64,000 nt of DNA from Chromatiaceae bacterium. Lineage in GTDB: Bacteria > Pseudomonadota > Gammaproteobacteria > Chromatiales > Chromatiaceae. Positions 17,223 to 26,849 of the stretch are shown piece after piece (position 1 is the stretch's first letter; each line of letters begins with the position of its first letter). The stretch covers positions 620,001-684,000 of the forward strand of contig JADKCI010000001.1 in assembly GCA_016714645.1 (NCBI GenBank), written 5' to 3'. The notes beneath the pieces were generated by a model, which was given only the letters and a program-made list of their open reading frames with translations, searched no databases and was not told the DNA's origin. Made by a program: the position numbers and the translations under genes.

Positions 17223-18116
17223 ATGAGTGACGAGAGACCCGAAATTCCCTTCCAGAGCGTGGTACTGCCCGAGGTACTGGGAGAGGAGACCGAGATCCCC
17301 TTCCGCTGTTATCCGGGCATCTCCTGCTTCAACGCCTGCTGCCGCATGGCCGACGTGACGTTGGCCCCCTACGACATCCTGCGCCTCAAGGGGCGTCTGG
17401 GTCTGTCTACGACCGATTTCCTTGCCAAGCACACGGTGCCCTTCCAGATGGATGCCGACGGCACCCCGGGGGTCAAGCTCAGGACCACCGACGAGGGGGC
17501 CTGCCTGCTGCTCGATGGCGATAGGGGTTGCAGTGTTTACGAGGACCGGCCCACGGTCTGCCGCTATTACCCGGTCGCCCTGCTCAACCGCCGCGTCGCG
17601 GGGGACACCGACACCCTTCAGGAATATTCCCTGGTCCGCGAGGACCACTGCAAAGGTCACCTGGAAGACCGCCGCATCAGCATCGGCGATTACCGCGCGG
17701 AGCAGGGGTGCGATACCCATGACGCACACAATCGCGAATGGTACCAGCTCATCCTAAAGAAGCGCTCCGCCGGGCCCACGGTGGGCCGCCCACCCCAGAC
17801 AAGTCTGAATGTCTTTTTCCTGGCCTCCTACGACCTGGATACCTTCCGCCGTTTTGTTCTCAGCGATAAGTTCCGCGCCACCTATGATCTGCCGGAGACC
17901 TTTTACGCCGAGGTCGAGACCGACGAACTGGCCCTGCTCAAGTTTGGCTACCGCTTCCTGCGCCAGGTGCTGTTCGCCGAATTCAGTATCCCGGAACAGG
18001 CGGGGGCCTGGGACAAGCGCGTCAACCAACGTCAGGAGGTCTGGGACCTGCGCCGTCAGGCCGAGATGGCTCGGCGCCAGCAGGCCGAGGATGAGCGGTA
18101 TCAGGGCGAACTCTAA
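17223..18116 (+). CDS. YkgJ-type cysteine-cluster protein
   Basis: The 297-residue product carries the YkgJ/CxxCxxCC-type motif that binds zinc or an Fe-S cluster: FNACCRMADVTLAPYDILRL near residues 37-56 and CSVYEDRPTVCRYYP near 102-116. The family has no firmly assigned biochemical role. The C-terminal half is acidic, ends in a charged helix (RRQAEMARRQQAEDERYQGEL) and has no recognised domain. The gene starts 13 bases after the aprBA terminator hairpin; it could be read at a low level by read-through from aprA or have its own promoter. A link to sulfur metabolism rests on position only. Confidence 0.8.
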   Translation: MSDERPEIPFQSVVLPEVLGEETEIPFRCYPGISCFNACCRMADVTLAPYDILRLKGRLGLSTTDFLAKHTVPFQMDADGTPGVKLRTTDEGACLLLDGDRGCSVYEDRPTVCRYYPVALLNRRVAGDTDTLQEYSLVREDHCKGHLEDRRISIGDYRAEQGCDTHDAHNREWYQLILKKRSAGPTVGRPPQTSLNVFFLASYDLDTFRRFVLSDKFRATYDLPETFYAEVETDELALLKFGYRFLRQVLFAEFSIPEQAGAWDKRVNQRQEVWDLRRQAEMARRQQAEDERYQGEL

Positions 18117-18158
18117 CCGCTCGCACCCGGTTGCCTGCTCGCGCTAGCCCGGCAACTC

Positions 18159-19778
18159 ATGGCCTCCCTGTCCGCCTCCCTGACCAGGGTCGGCGGCAAT
18201 ACGCTGCTGTCGCGCCTCCTCGGCTTTGTCCGTGACCTGATGGTGGCGCGCCTCTTCGGGGCGGATGCGGGCACGGATGCCTTTTTCGTCGCCTTCAAGA
18301 TCCCGAACTTTTTCCGCCGCCTCTTTGCCGAGGGCGCCTTCGCCAGTGCCCTGGTGCCCGTGCTCCACGAGACCGGCCGCGAGGGTGGTTCCACCGCCTT
18401 GCGCCGCCTGCTCGCCAGCCTGAGCGGCGTCCTGGGCGCAGGCCTCCTGCTCCTGACCCTGATCGGCACCCTGGCCGCCTCCTGGCTGATCCTGGCCTTC
18501 GCCCCCGGCTTCGCTGCCGAGGCCCACCAACAGGCCCTGGCCGCGGAACTGCTGCGGTTGACGCTACCCTATGTGTTCTTCATCGTCCTGGCGGCACTGG
18601 CGGGCGCCGCGCTCAATCTGCATGAGCACTTTGGCGTCCCCGCCTTCACCCCGGTGCTGCTCAATCTGGCCATCATCGGCTGCGCCCTCTGGCTGGCGCC
18701 GCGGCTGGAGGAGCCCATCCTGGCCCTGGGCTGGGGCGTCCTGCTCGGCGGTCTGGCGCAACTCGCCTTTCAGTTGCCCTTCCTTGCCCGGCTCGGCCTG
18801 CTGCCGCGTCCTCGTCTCGATTGGCACCATCCCGGCATGCGCAAGATCCTGCGCCGCATGGGGCCCGTCCTGCTCGGCGTCTCCATGACCCAGATCAACC
18901 TACTCCTGGATACCTTCCTGGCCTCCTTCCTGTCCGTGGGCAGCATCTCCTGGCTCTATTATTCAGACCGGCTGGTGGAATTTCCGCTTGGCATCCTGGG
19001 TGCGGCCCTGGGGACCGTCATCCTGCCGAGGCTGTCGCACCTGGGGCGGAATGGCGGAGGGGGGCTGGGCATGGACCCCGGAACCAGCTCGGGCGCGGCG
19101 GCTCAAGCCGCTGCCTTCTCTCGCACCCTGGATTGGGCTTTGCGTTGGGTACTGCTCCTGGGGTTGCCGGCGGCGGTGGGGCTGGTGGTCCTGGCGGTGC
19201 CCCTGGTCGCGACCCTCTTTCTGTCGGCTGAATTCAGCGCCGGGGATGCTCACATGGCCGCCCTCAGCCTCATGGCCTATGCCGCCGGTTTGCCGGCCTT
19301 CATTGCGATCAAGGTCCTGGCCCCCGGCTATTACGCCCATCAGGACGCCCGCACCCCGGCACGTTATGCCCTGATGGCCCTGGGGTTCAACCTGGTCCTA
19401 AGCATCGCCTGGATGGGGCCCTTCGGGCATGCCGGTCTGGCCTTGGCTACCAGCCTGGCCGCCTTCCTCAATGCCGGCCTGCTACTGGGGGGGCTGGTCA
19501 GGCAAGGGGCCTACCGGCCCGCCAGCGACTGGGGATCGCGCCTTGTTCGGGGGCTGGTGGCGGCCCTGGTGCTGGGCGCTTTACTGGGTTGGGGCTTGGT
19601 GGGGCTGGACGACTGGCTGGCCGCCACCCCGGGCGAACGGATGGCAAGGCTGTTATTTTGGATGCTCGTGGGCGGGGTTGGGTATGTTTTGGCCCTGCTG
19701 GTCCTGGGGGTGAGGCCACGGGATTTTGGTGAAGCGGCGGGCGAGCGACCGGAACGGCCTCCCGCGGGTGCCCGCTGA
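18159..19778 (+). CDS. murJ: Lipid II flippase MurJ (MviN)
   Basis: The 539-residue protein is a polytopic membrane protein of the MOP superfamily with about 14 predicted helices. It flips lipid-linked peptidoglycan precursor across the inner membrane. The conserved N-terminus is clear: TLLSRLLGFVRDLMVARLFGA then TDAFFVAFKIPNFFRRLFAEGAF (about 14-60). Length is in the normal range. It lies upstream of ribF, a common gammaproteobacterial neighbourhood. The start at 18159 matches the usual family start; its ribosome binding site is weak. Confidence 0.96.
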   Translation: MASLSASLTRVGGNTLLSRLLGFVRDLMVARLFGADAGTDAFFVAFKIPNFFRRLFAEGAFASALVPVLHETGREGGSTALRRLLASLSGVLGAGLLLLTLIGTLAASWLILAFAPGFAAEAHQQALAAELLRLTLPYVFFIVLAALAGAALNLHEHFGVPAFTPVLLNLAIIGCALWLAPRLEEPILALGWGVLLGGLAQLAFQLPFLARLGLLPRPRLDWHHPGMRKILRRMGPVLLGVSMTQINLLLDTFLASFLSVGSISWLYYSDRLVEFPLGILGAALGTVILPRLSHLGRNGGGGLGMDPGTSSGAAAQAAAFSRTLDWALRWVLLLGLPAAVGLVVLAVPLVATLFLSAEFSAGDAHMAALSLMAYAAGLPAFIAIKVLAPGYYAHQDARTPARYALMALGFNLVLSIAWMGPFGHAGLALATSLAAFLNAGLLLGGLVRQGAYRPASDWGSRLVRGLVAALVLGALLGWGLVGLDDWLAATPGERMARLLFWMLVGGVGYVLALLVLGVRPRDFGEAAGERPERPPAGAR

Positions 19779-20031
19779 TGTTGGGATCCCGCCAGCTAAT
19801 CCCGCCGCCCGGGCTATAATCCGTCTCCGGTGCCTCGCCCTGCGAGAGGTGCCGAGCAGTACCGGGAGCGCCGAATGGCACCCGCAAGGCGTATCTTGTC
19901 ACGCGGGGGGTGCCGATGACCGCTCGCCGCAACCCTAACGGCACCGATTGCGATCCAGGAGCATTAAGACTTGAATTTCATCCTTAATGCTTGACCCTTA
20001 AATCCTAAACATAAGACGGATCCAGATCCCC

Positions 20032-20961
20032 ATGCGAGTCATTCGTGGACTCCATAATCTCAGGCCTGTGCACCGAGGTTGCGTGGCTACCATCGGCAAT
20101 TTCGATGGGGTGCACCTGGGACATCGCGCCGTCTTTCAGCGGTTGCTCGCCAAGGGCCGAGACTTGGGGCTGCCAGCGACCGTCATCACCTTCGAGCCCC
20201 AGGCTATGGAGTTTTTCGCCCCGGAGGCGGCGCCAGCCCGGCTCACGCGCCTCCGGGAAAAGCTGGCGGCCCTGAAGGCTTGCGGCATCGAAAGGGTGGT
20301 CCTGCTGGAGTTTGGGCACAAACTGGCACATCTGGAGGCGCGGGCCTTCGTGGAGGAGCTGCTGGTGGACGGCCTGGCGGCACGTCATCTGCTGGTCGGC
20401 GACGACTTCCGCTTCGGTCGTGGGCGCCAGGGCGATTTTGCCCTGCTGCGCACCCTAGGGGCCGAACATGGCTTTGTGGTGGAGGATCTGCATACCATCA
20501 CCCATGGCGCCGAGCGAGTGAGCAGCACCCGTATCCGTGAAACCCTGGCGCGGGGCGAACTGGATCTGGCCCGCCACCTCCTGGGACGCCCCTATCGCAT
20601 CTGTGGTCGCGTCGCCCATGGCAACCAGCGCGGGCGGACCATCGGCTTCCCCACCATCAACATCAACCTGCACCGCCGGGTCAGCCCCCTACACGGAGTC
20701 TATGCCGTCATGGTCGATGGCCTGCTAGATCGCCCCTGGCCAGGCGTGGCCAATATCGGCCTGCGCCCGACCCTGGGGGAGGAGCCACGCTATCTGCTGG
20801 AGGTTCATCTGTTCGATTTCGCGGGTGATCTCTATGGGCGTCATGCCGAGGTGGAGTTTCGCTTCAAGCTGCGGGATGAACGGAAATTCGCCTCCTTTGA
20901 CGAGTTGCGGGCGCGGATCGAACTGGATGCCAAGGCTGCGAGAACTTATCTTGGGTGTTAA
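20032..20961 (+). CDS. ribF: Bifunctional riboflavin kinase / FAD synthetase
   Basis: The 309-residue cytosolic enzyme phosphorylates riboflavin to FMN and adenylylates FMN to FAD. The N-terminal nucleotidyltransferase domain has GNFDGVHLGHRAVF (about 23-36) and SSTRIRETLARGEL (about 163-176). The C-terminal riboflavin kinase domain begins near LLGRPYRICGRVAHGNQRG and contains RTIGFPTINI. Length is normal. The 253-base gap after murJ holds repeated GGTGCC/GGCACC elements; none resembles an FMN riboswitch. Confidence 0.97.
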   Translation: MRVIRGLHNLRPVHRGCVATIGNFDGVHLGHRAVFQRLLAKGRDLGLPATVITFEPQAMEFFAPEAAPARLTRLREKLAALKACGIERVVLLEFGHKLAHLEARAFVEELLVDGLAARHLLVGDDFRFGRGRQGDFALLRTLGAEHGFVVEDLHTITHGAERVSSTRIRETLARGELDLARHLLGRPYRICGRVAHGNQRGRTIGFPTININLHRRVSPLHGVYAVMVDGLLDRPWPGVANIGLRPTLGEEPRYLLEVHLFDFAGDLYGRHAEVEFRFKLRDERKFASFDELRARIELDAKAARTYLGC

Positions 20962-21112
20962 GGTGTGGGGATAAACTGCTGCTTGGGGAAAAATTGCTTG
21001 ATGACGGCTTATTAGACTGTTCGGGAGGCTATCGGTAGTTCAGGGCTCAAGCGCGGTCATTTGTATGCTATTGCGGTTCAAAAGGTTTAAGGCAATATAC
21101 GAGGATGTTGAA

Positions 21113-21859
21113 ATGAAGAATCAGAATGCGGTGGTCGCGTGTCATGATTCTCACATGGAAACAGCCAGTTTCGATAGGGTTAGCCTGGCGTTAAATTATC
21201 TTGTCGGAGAAGGGCTCGAAATCGGCGGGTTGCAGAGACCCCTGCTGGTCGGGAAATCCGCCCAGGTAAAATATGTGGATAGAATGCCGGTCAGTGAACT
21301 GCGCAGGCACTACCCGGAGTTGGCATCCACGGATTTGGTCGAAGTTGACATTGTCGATGACGGCGAACGGCTGGAAACCATCGCGGATTTTAGTCAAGAC
21401 TTCGTGATCGCCAATCATTTCATCGAGCACTGTCAAAACCCCATTTTGTTTATAAAATACATGCTACGGGTGCTTAGGAGTGGCGGGATCGTCTACCTGG
21501 CTATACCCGATAAGTGCTATACGTTTGACCAGGATCGTCCAGATACTCCGTTCGAGCATCTCTTAAGGGACTACAGAGATGGACCTGAGTGGTCCAGAAA
21601 GCAGCATTTTCTGGAGTGGGCGCGGTACGTCAATGAGGTATCGGACGAGATGGGTATCGATAACCGCGCAAATGAATTAATGCAAATGGGCTACAGTATT
21701 CATTTCCATGGCTGGTCCCAATCAAGCATGCTGGATTTTTTCTTGGCACTTCAACGGATAATGCCCGAAGTATTTAAAGTTGATGCCTTTCTTAAATACC
21801 AGGAAGAGTGCATCTGGATGGTGCGTAAATTTAACGCGCGATTGCAGGATACGGACTAG
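21113..21859 (+). CDS. Class I SAM-dependent methyltransferase of a polysaccharide-cluster type
   Basis: The 248-residue product begins its Rossmann fold with LEIGGLQRPL, followed by VKYVDRM, FVIANHFIEHC (motif III/IV region) and LRSGGIVYLAIPDK. This arrangement (LEIG..PL, YVDR, NHFIEH) is common in methyltransferases encoded beside glycosyltransferases. It probably methylates a nucleotide sugar or a growing glycan with S-adenosylmethionine. An upstream in-frame ATG at 21065 exists, but GAGG at 21101-21104 sits 8 bases before ATG 21113, which is chosen. Substrate unknown. The gene is lower in GC than ribF just before it, marking the left edge of the accessory block. Confidence 0.82.
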   Translation: MKNQNAVVACHDSHMETASFDRVSLALNYLVGEGLEIGGLQRPLLVGKSAQVKYVDRMPVSELRRHYPELASTDLVEVDIVDDGERLETIADFSQDFVIANHFIEHCQNPILFIKYMLRVLRSGGIVYLAIPDKCYTFDQDRPDTPFEHLLRDYRDGPEWSRKQHFLEWARYVNEVSDEMGIDNRANELMQMGYSIHFHGWSQSSMLDFFLALQRIMPEVFKVDAFLKYQEECIWMVRKFNARLQDTD

Positions 21860-21874
21860 CTGACAGCAGTATAA

Positions 21875-22240
21875 ACGCCGACCCTGTATGCTATAGACGC
21901 CATCAACGATATTCCTCCTGGAAGCCAAGAGCAACCTATTGTATTGGCTTGCGCTCAAGCCTTGACCGTTAGAGGCTGGGCGGACGATGTCATGACGCAA
22001 GCTGTTGCGGGTGGCGTATTCGTGGAGATTGATGGAATAACCTTTCAAAGTATTTATGGGGGAGGTAGATCGGATGTGGCAATGGCTCTAGCACGTCCTA
22101 CTTGCCGCTATAGTGGTTTCGAATGTGAAATCCCCACCCCGGCATTGGCATCCGGTGAGCATGTCCTGTCATTGAAGATTTTCACCAATGATCAAAATCA
22201 TTTTACAAATCTGAAGAAATGTATTTCCGGTTTAATGTAA
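21875..22240 (+). pseudogene. Truncated C-terminal domain of a large surface-glycan membrane protein
   Basis: The frame opens directly after a TAA at 21872-21874 and has no ATG; the first possible starts are CTG 21884 and TTG 21944. It encodes about 120 residues (IDAIND, LTVRGWADD, AGGVFVEIDG, YSGFECEIP, LSLKIFTND). From memory this pattern matches a beta-rich domain found at the C-terminus of long multi-helix membrane proteins in O-antigen-type loci. The membrane part is missing. It sits between a methyltransferase and a decayed insertion sequence, which suggests loss of the 5' portion by rearrangement. Expression as a stand-alone protein from TTG is possible but unlikely. Confidence 0.55.
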
Positions 22241-22302
22241 AACATAACGGTGTCCGGCTAAAGTCATAGGTAAGCCCTCAACATCGGCCCTAGCTCGCGT
22301 TC

Positions 22303-23583
22303 CTAGAGCCCAGGCGAGGCGGGTTTGAGGAAACAGGGTTTTAAGAACCGTAGGACCTGGCGGCTCACCTTGGCGGTATAGCGGAACAGGGGGACCGTCC
22401 AGCTGGGGCGATGGGTGCCATCGGGATCATCGACCTTGGCCTGCTGTCGTTTCGCTTGCTTCGCCAGTGATTTCACATCCTGGGCCCCCGCGGCACCCAG
22501 GCGGGTGTGGAGGAGGATCGCCACCAGCAGATGGGTGATGATGGCCAGACGTGCCTGATTGGCGATGGCCACGGTGCCCTTACCCCAGGCCTTCGCCTGA
22601 GCGAAGTCGTTTTTCCAGGTATCGAAGCACTTTTCTTCCTCCCAGCGGCGGAAGTAGAGGAAGGCCACCACACCGGGCAGCAGGCTCAAGTCATTGGTGA
22701 GGAATTGCAACTCCTCGCCGCGGCGGGGGCGGCAGGTGATGAGGCGCCAGTCCTCCCGCGAACTTGACAAGGTGACGCGCAGGTCATTAATCACGCCCGC
22801 GTTGGCCGGGTCGTCGGCGATGGGTAGGCCCTCGGTCGAATCCACGCCCAGGTGGCTTTTCATGCGCGTGATCAGGGTGATCTGCAAGGCCCGGTGCTTG
22901 TCATCCCAGAAGGGGGCATCAATGAAGGCGCGATCCACCCGCCAGAGCCCGCGGCGCTCGCGGGTCAGGGCGTGGGGGGCCTGGTCATCATCCCGCAAGA
23001 TCCGCGTTTCATGGCGACTGCGGGTGTCGACCCGGACGGCTTCGGGCACACCCAGGCGCAGGTTATATAAGCTCAACAAGGCATGGCCCTTGGGATGGTC
23101 CACGCCGCCCTGCTGGGGCGTGCGGCGTCGGAAATGGGCGCTTTCGGCCTGGTAGGTGCCATCAATGGCCCGCACCGGCCGATCCCCCAGACCCGGAATG
23201 CCCGCCAGGCGATCCGGGAGGATCGCCTGCGCCTCCTGGACCAAGGCCGGCACCAGGTCCCGCAAGACCGCCTCCCGGCGGGGCGACGCGAGCGCATCCG
23301 ACCAGGTGGAGCGGGCCAGCGGCCCCCGCGCCGCGGTCTCCGGGTCCAGATGCAGCCAGGTTTGCACTTGCTCGCGTCAGGTCGACATCCCTTGCCGGTG
23401 GCGCAGCACTCCCAAAGCGATAAAATCTGGCATGGTCAGCGTGCGACCCACCGCCGCCTGACGCACCCGCGCCAGAGCCCGCATGACGGGATGGAGGAGG
23501 TCGGCCAGGACGGTATGATCCGTCAGGCGGTGCATCAGGGTCTTGAGACGGTCGAACAGGGCAGGCTCCCGTATATCGCTGTT
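22303..23583 (-). pseudogene. IS4-type DDE transposase broken by an in-frame TGA
   Basis: The protein is a DDE transposase: VRAIDGTYQAESAHF carries the first acid, VDRAFIDAPFWDD the second, and YFRRWEEEKCFDTWKNDF the C-terminal Y-R-E-type signature. The N-terminal part (LFDRLKTLMHRLTDHT, MPDFIALGVLRHRQGMS) is in the same frame but is cut off by TGA at 23377-23379, four codons upstream of the first possible internal start (GTG 23367). A 354-residue product from that GTG would lack the N-terminal DNA-binding region. Terminal inverted repeats and a target duplication could not be fixed by eye, so element ends are left open. Confidence 0.8.
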
Positions 23584-23881
23584 TTACAAAATAAAACGCG
23601 AGCCAATTCCCGGCTGATTGTCAAGTCTATTTTTCGGTACACGTGAAAAATGGGGGTGTCTAGCCGGGCGCAGGCGCGGCCCTCGCGGGGGAGAGGTAAA
23701 TCACAAGATGCGGCGGGGGCGGTATCTGGGCTCCTCCAGCGCGATCAGGTGAGCTATATACAGGCCGTCATACCGAACAAACCGGACACCGTTGTGTAAA
23801 TCACTAATGCCACCCGGTGGATCGACTATGCAATTGGCTTGAGATGTCGTCTCAAACCGATCGACCGCGGCGAGGCTGTTC

Positions 23882-26242
23882 TCAGGGATAAGGTAAGCCC
23901 AGAGTATCTGGCTCAAGCCCCTCCTCATGACGTTGCCACATCCGATGGTAGAGTGCTTCCAGATGACGGGTAAAATCCGATATGTCGAAATAAGGCGCCT
24001 TTTTTCGAGCTATCGCGAGGCGTCGGCGCAGGTCCGTGAGTACTTCCGGATGGGATGCCAGATTCAGGGCCTTGGTCCGATAATCTTCAAGGGTAAGGGT
24101 GACCATATCCGTGAGATCTGCGGCTCTTAGCAAGCTGGCAGCCACTCGGCCAGGGAAGGTTTTACCAATACAGGTCAGTACCGGTACACCCATGAACAGG
24201 GCATCCGAGGTCGTGGTGTGAGCGTTATAGGGCAGGGTATCCAGAATCAGATCCGCCAGGGAAAGCCGGGCTAGGTGTTCATCTTGGGCGACGCGAGATG
24301 CAAAGATGATCCGCTCGGGATCAATGCCGTGCCGCTTTGCCTCCCGGCGCAAATTCTCAATGACGGCGTCCTGTCTCGCAAAAAGCCAAAGCACGGAATT
24401 CGGAACGGCGCTGAGTAAGTCGCACCAGAGATAGAAAAAATCCGGAATAATTTTGCGCGGGTTATTGAAACAGCAGAAGACGAAACCCTCTTCCGGTAAC
24501 CCGGCCTGGGTTCGGCTGGGAATGGGCGCAACCGCGCGCTTTGTATCAACGGGGGCGTAGGCATGTGGCAGGTAGGCTAGAGCCTCTTGGTAGGCCGAGG
24601 CCTCCCTAAACGGGACCACTGTGGAATCCACGATGATATAATCCATGAACTCCACCGCCATGGTACCTGGATACCCTAGCCAGTTAACCTGAATGGGTGC
24701 TGGCCTCTGGGCGAGGATCTCGGGGCGCGCCTGGCGGGTGTAGCCCTTGAGGTCGACCAGAATATCGATATCGTCATCCCGAATCCGCTGGGCCGCTGCG
24801 GCGTGATCCAGGCCCCGGATATCCACAAAATGCTCGAAAGCGTTTAGTAGGCGTTGTCGTGTCGCGCTCCCATTGTCGGGCCCGTAAGAATAGGCATGAG
24901 ACTCAAATTCGCGGGGGTCGTGGTGTTCGAAGACCCCAGCCGTCAGATAAGCGGTAGCGTGCTGATGGAAATCCGCCGAAAGGTAACCAATCCGCAAGCG
25001 CTCCCCGGAAGGTCTCCGAGATACTCTCAAGGGCAAGGCCCTGTGTGTCCAGCTTGCGAATTGCCGCGCATAGGTGTGTGTGACGCGTTGCAAGTCGCTA
25101 GGGGTCAGATCCGGGATCAGAAGAGTGATGAAGGGCTCTAGCACTGGCGGATTCGGATCACGGAGACGTCTCAATACCTTGGTAAATAGCTCGCGATAAT
25201 TCCTCCAATCCCCGATGCATAGTTGGTTATAAAAAAGGCTAATGATCAGGTTGGGTTCTTGATCACCAAAGGTCTTTAAGCCGGTGGCGAGCACCTCAAC
25301 AGCCTTGGCTCGGTCATTGTTGGCCGCATGCCAGGCGGCTAAAGTCTGAAAGTGTTGGGGACGCTTGGAGCCCGCACCAGTCACGTCCAAGGCCTGGGAC
25401 ATCAAGCCAATAGCAGCCGCATGATTGCCCTGGCGGGCGCGCAACTCCGCCAGCAGCATCAGGGCCCCGGGTACTGGGATCGCAGTGCCCTCCACGGACC
25501 GCCGGATCAAGGATTCCGCCCGTACCAACTCATTGGTTTGTAATAGAACCCCCGCAAGTTCCCGCAATGCGTTTCGGTTGTTGGGATCAAGGCGAATAGC
25601 TTCCTCGAGTTGTATTCGCGCTTCCTCGGGGCGACCCAATTCCCGAAAGATCTTACCCAGGGATAATCTGGCTTCCACGGCGCTAGGATGGCGTTGAATG
25701 AGGTCGGTACCTAAGGCCACGGCTTCCATACCCTGTCCCGTTTGTGCCAATACAATCCCGAGGTCACAGGCGGCGGTAACAAAATCGGGCTTTAGTTCAA
25801 GCGCGCGCCGATAGGTCGTAATCGCCTCATCAAAGCGCCCCATCGTCCGCAGACATTGGCCAGTGTTGTAAAGCAATGCATAATTGTCGGGTTGGAGCTT
25901 TATCGCAACGCGGTAAGAGGTGAATGCCTCCGCGGATTTTCCAGATCCCAACAACAGGTTTCCAAGATTGGCTTGAGCACCGAAATGACGGGGGGCGATC
26001 TTGATACAGCGCCTGAACAGTGATTCGGCTTGGTCCCTGGCGCCCTTTTCAAACTCAATGACACCCATTAGAAATAGTCCCGTCGGTGAATTCTTATCGA
26101 ATGACAGTATGCGTCTGACAAGAGGCTCGGCTTCACCATGCTTGCCAGCTTGAACTAAATGCTGTGCCTGGGTTTCCAGATAATTGGGTCTACCAATTGG
26201 CATTTTTGGCTGGGCCGGATAGGGGTGAAGGGATTTAGCCAT
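23882..26242 (-). CDS. TPR protein with GT41 (O-GlcNAc transferase-like) catalytic domain
   Basis: The 786-residue protein has about seven to nine tetratricopeptide repeats over residues 15-330 (for example GEAEPLVRRILSFDKNSPTG; RYRRALELKPDFVTA-like helices). A C-terminal catalytic region of the SPINDLY/OGT type follows: RIGYLSADFHQHA (about 420), DILVDLKGYT, PIQVNWLGYPGTM, FCCFNNPRKI and DTLPYNAHTTTSDALFMGVPVL (about 690). Eukaryotic relatives add GlcNAc to serine or threonine; bacterial members glycosylate proteins such as flagellins or adhesins, or act on glycans. It probably acts in the cytoplasm. There is no flagellar gene nearby; neighbours are secreted proteins and glycosyltransferases. 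Confidence 0.9.
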   Translation of the reverse strand: MAKSLHPYPAQPKMPIGRPNYLETQAQHLVQAGKHGEAEPLVRRILSFDKNSPTGLFLMGVIEFEKGARDQAESLFRRCIKIAPRHFGAQANLGNLLLGSGKSAEAFTSYRVAIKLQPDNYALLYNTGQCLRTMGRFDEAITTYRRALELKPDFVTAACDLGIVLAQTGQGMEAVALGTDLIQRHPSAVEARLSLGKIFRELGRPEEARIQLEEAIRLDPNNRNALRELAGVLLQTNELVRAESLIRRSVEGTAIPVPGALMLLAELRARQGNHAAAIGLMSQALDVTGAGSKRPQHFQTLAAWHAANNDRAKAVEVLATGLKTFGDQEPNLIISLFYNQLCIGDWRNYRELFTKVLRRLRDPNPPVLEPFITLLIPDLTPSDLQRVTHTYARQFASWTHRALPLRVSRRPSGERLRIGYLSADFHQHATAYLTAGVFEHHDPREFESHAYSYGPDNGSATRQRLLNAFEHFVDIRGLDHAAAAQRIRDDDIDILVDLKGYTRQARPEILAQRPAPIQVNWLGYPGTMAVEFMDYIIVDSTVVPFREASAYQEALAYLPHAYAPVDTKRAVAPIPSRTQAGLPEEGFVFCCFNNPRKIIPDFFYLWCDLLSAVPNSVLWLFARQDAVIENLRREAKRHGIDPERIIFASRVAQDEHLARLSLADLILDTLPYNAHTTTSDALFMGVPVLTCIGKTFPGRVAASLLRAADLTDMVTLTLEDYRTKALNLASHPEVLTDLRRRLAIARKKAPYFDISDFTRHLEALYHRMWQRHEEGLEPDTLGLPYP

Positions 26243-26849
26243 GGTAATGATCTGCTTCCATGATTTAATGATGAATAAATTAGTGTGTAATGCCTAACTA
26301 AGCATATGGCCACATAAAAAAGGTGCTTAATCGAGGCCAAAAGTGAGTCCGATACGATATCATCCGAATCCTCGGTCAGGGCTTAACCAGGGTAGGGATG
26401 CAAAAAAAACAATGCCTGAGCGGTATATTAGCAAGACAATCCCTCATCGTCCCTATTGTCCCAAGGTTGCCGACCTTGCCCGTCCAAAGCGGGTTCCTTG
26501 GATAGCGGCGAGGAAGGTTTCCGCCGGCCTTCGACGTCACCCTGAGTATACACATAAGGGACAAGACTCGCGAAACTTGACAGCCAGCTCTACATCCTGA
26601 CATTATACGGCTAATATTGCCAACCGTGGCCGGGTTCGGGTCAAGCGCCAAGAAAATTTTTTATCCAAGGCAACATTAGCCGGCGCTCATTGATTATCGA
26701 CGCCTCATCCATATTTGATCATGTGCTCGCGAGGACCGGGCCGGAGACGGTCAATGAGAATTACGATGAGTGCTGCCGGGCCTGCCTTGCCTCAATTCCC
26801 CAATTACGGGGACCCCCTCGTCTTTAACGTCTGGCGGAGGATGGATTAA
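26243..26849. other. Intergenic region between divergent genes, no gene seen
   Basis: About 600 bases separate the TPR/GT41 gene (minus) from a small secreted-protein gene (plus). Short frames on both strands look like chance and none has a ribosome binding site with a family-like sequence. A GGAGG at 26836-26840 serves the gene to the right. No clear promoter pair or strong hairpin was identified. Confidence 0.4.

Noticed and set aside
19779..20031. FMN riboswitch before ribF
   Set aside because: The conserved RFN core segments are absent.
23377..23379. The transposase TGA as a selenocysteine or other recoding site
   Set aside because: No selenocysteine insertion hairpin or reason for recoding in a transposase; a nonsense mutation is simpler.
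23701..23928. A 75-codon minus-strand frame after the TPR/GT41 gene
   Set aside because: The tail looks faintly protein-like, but it overlaps the end of a clear gene, lacks a ribosome binding site and matches nothing recognised.
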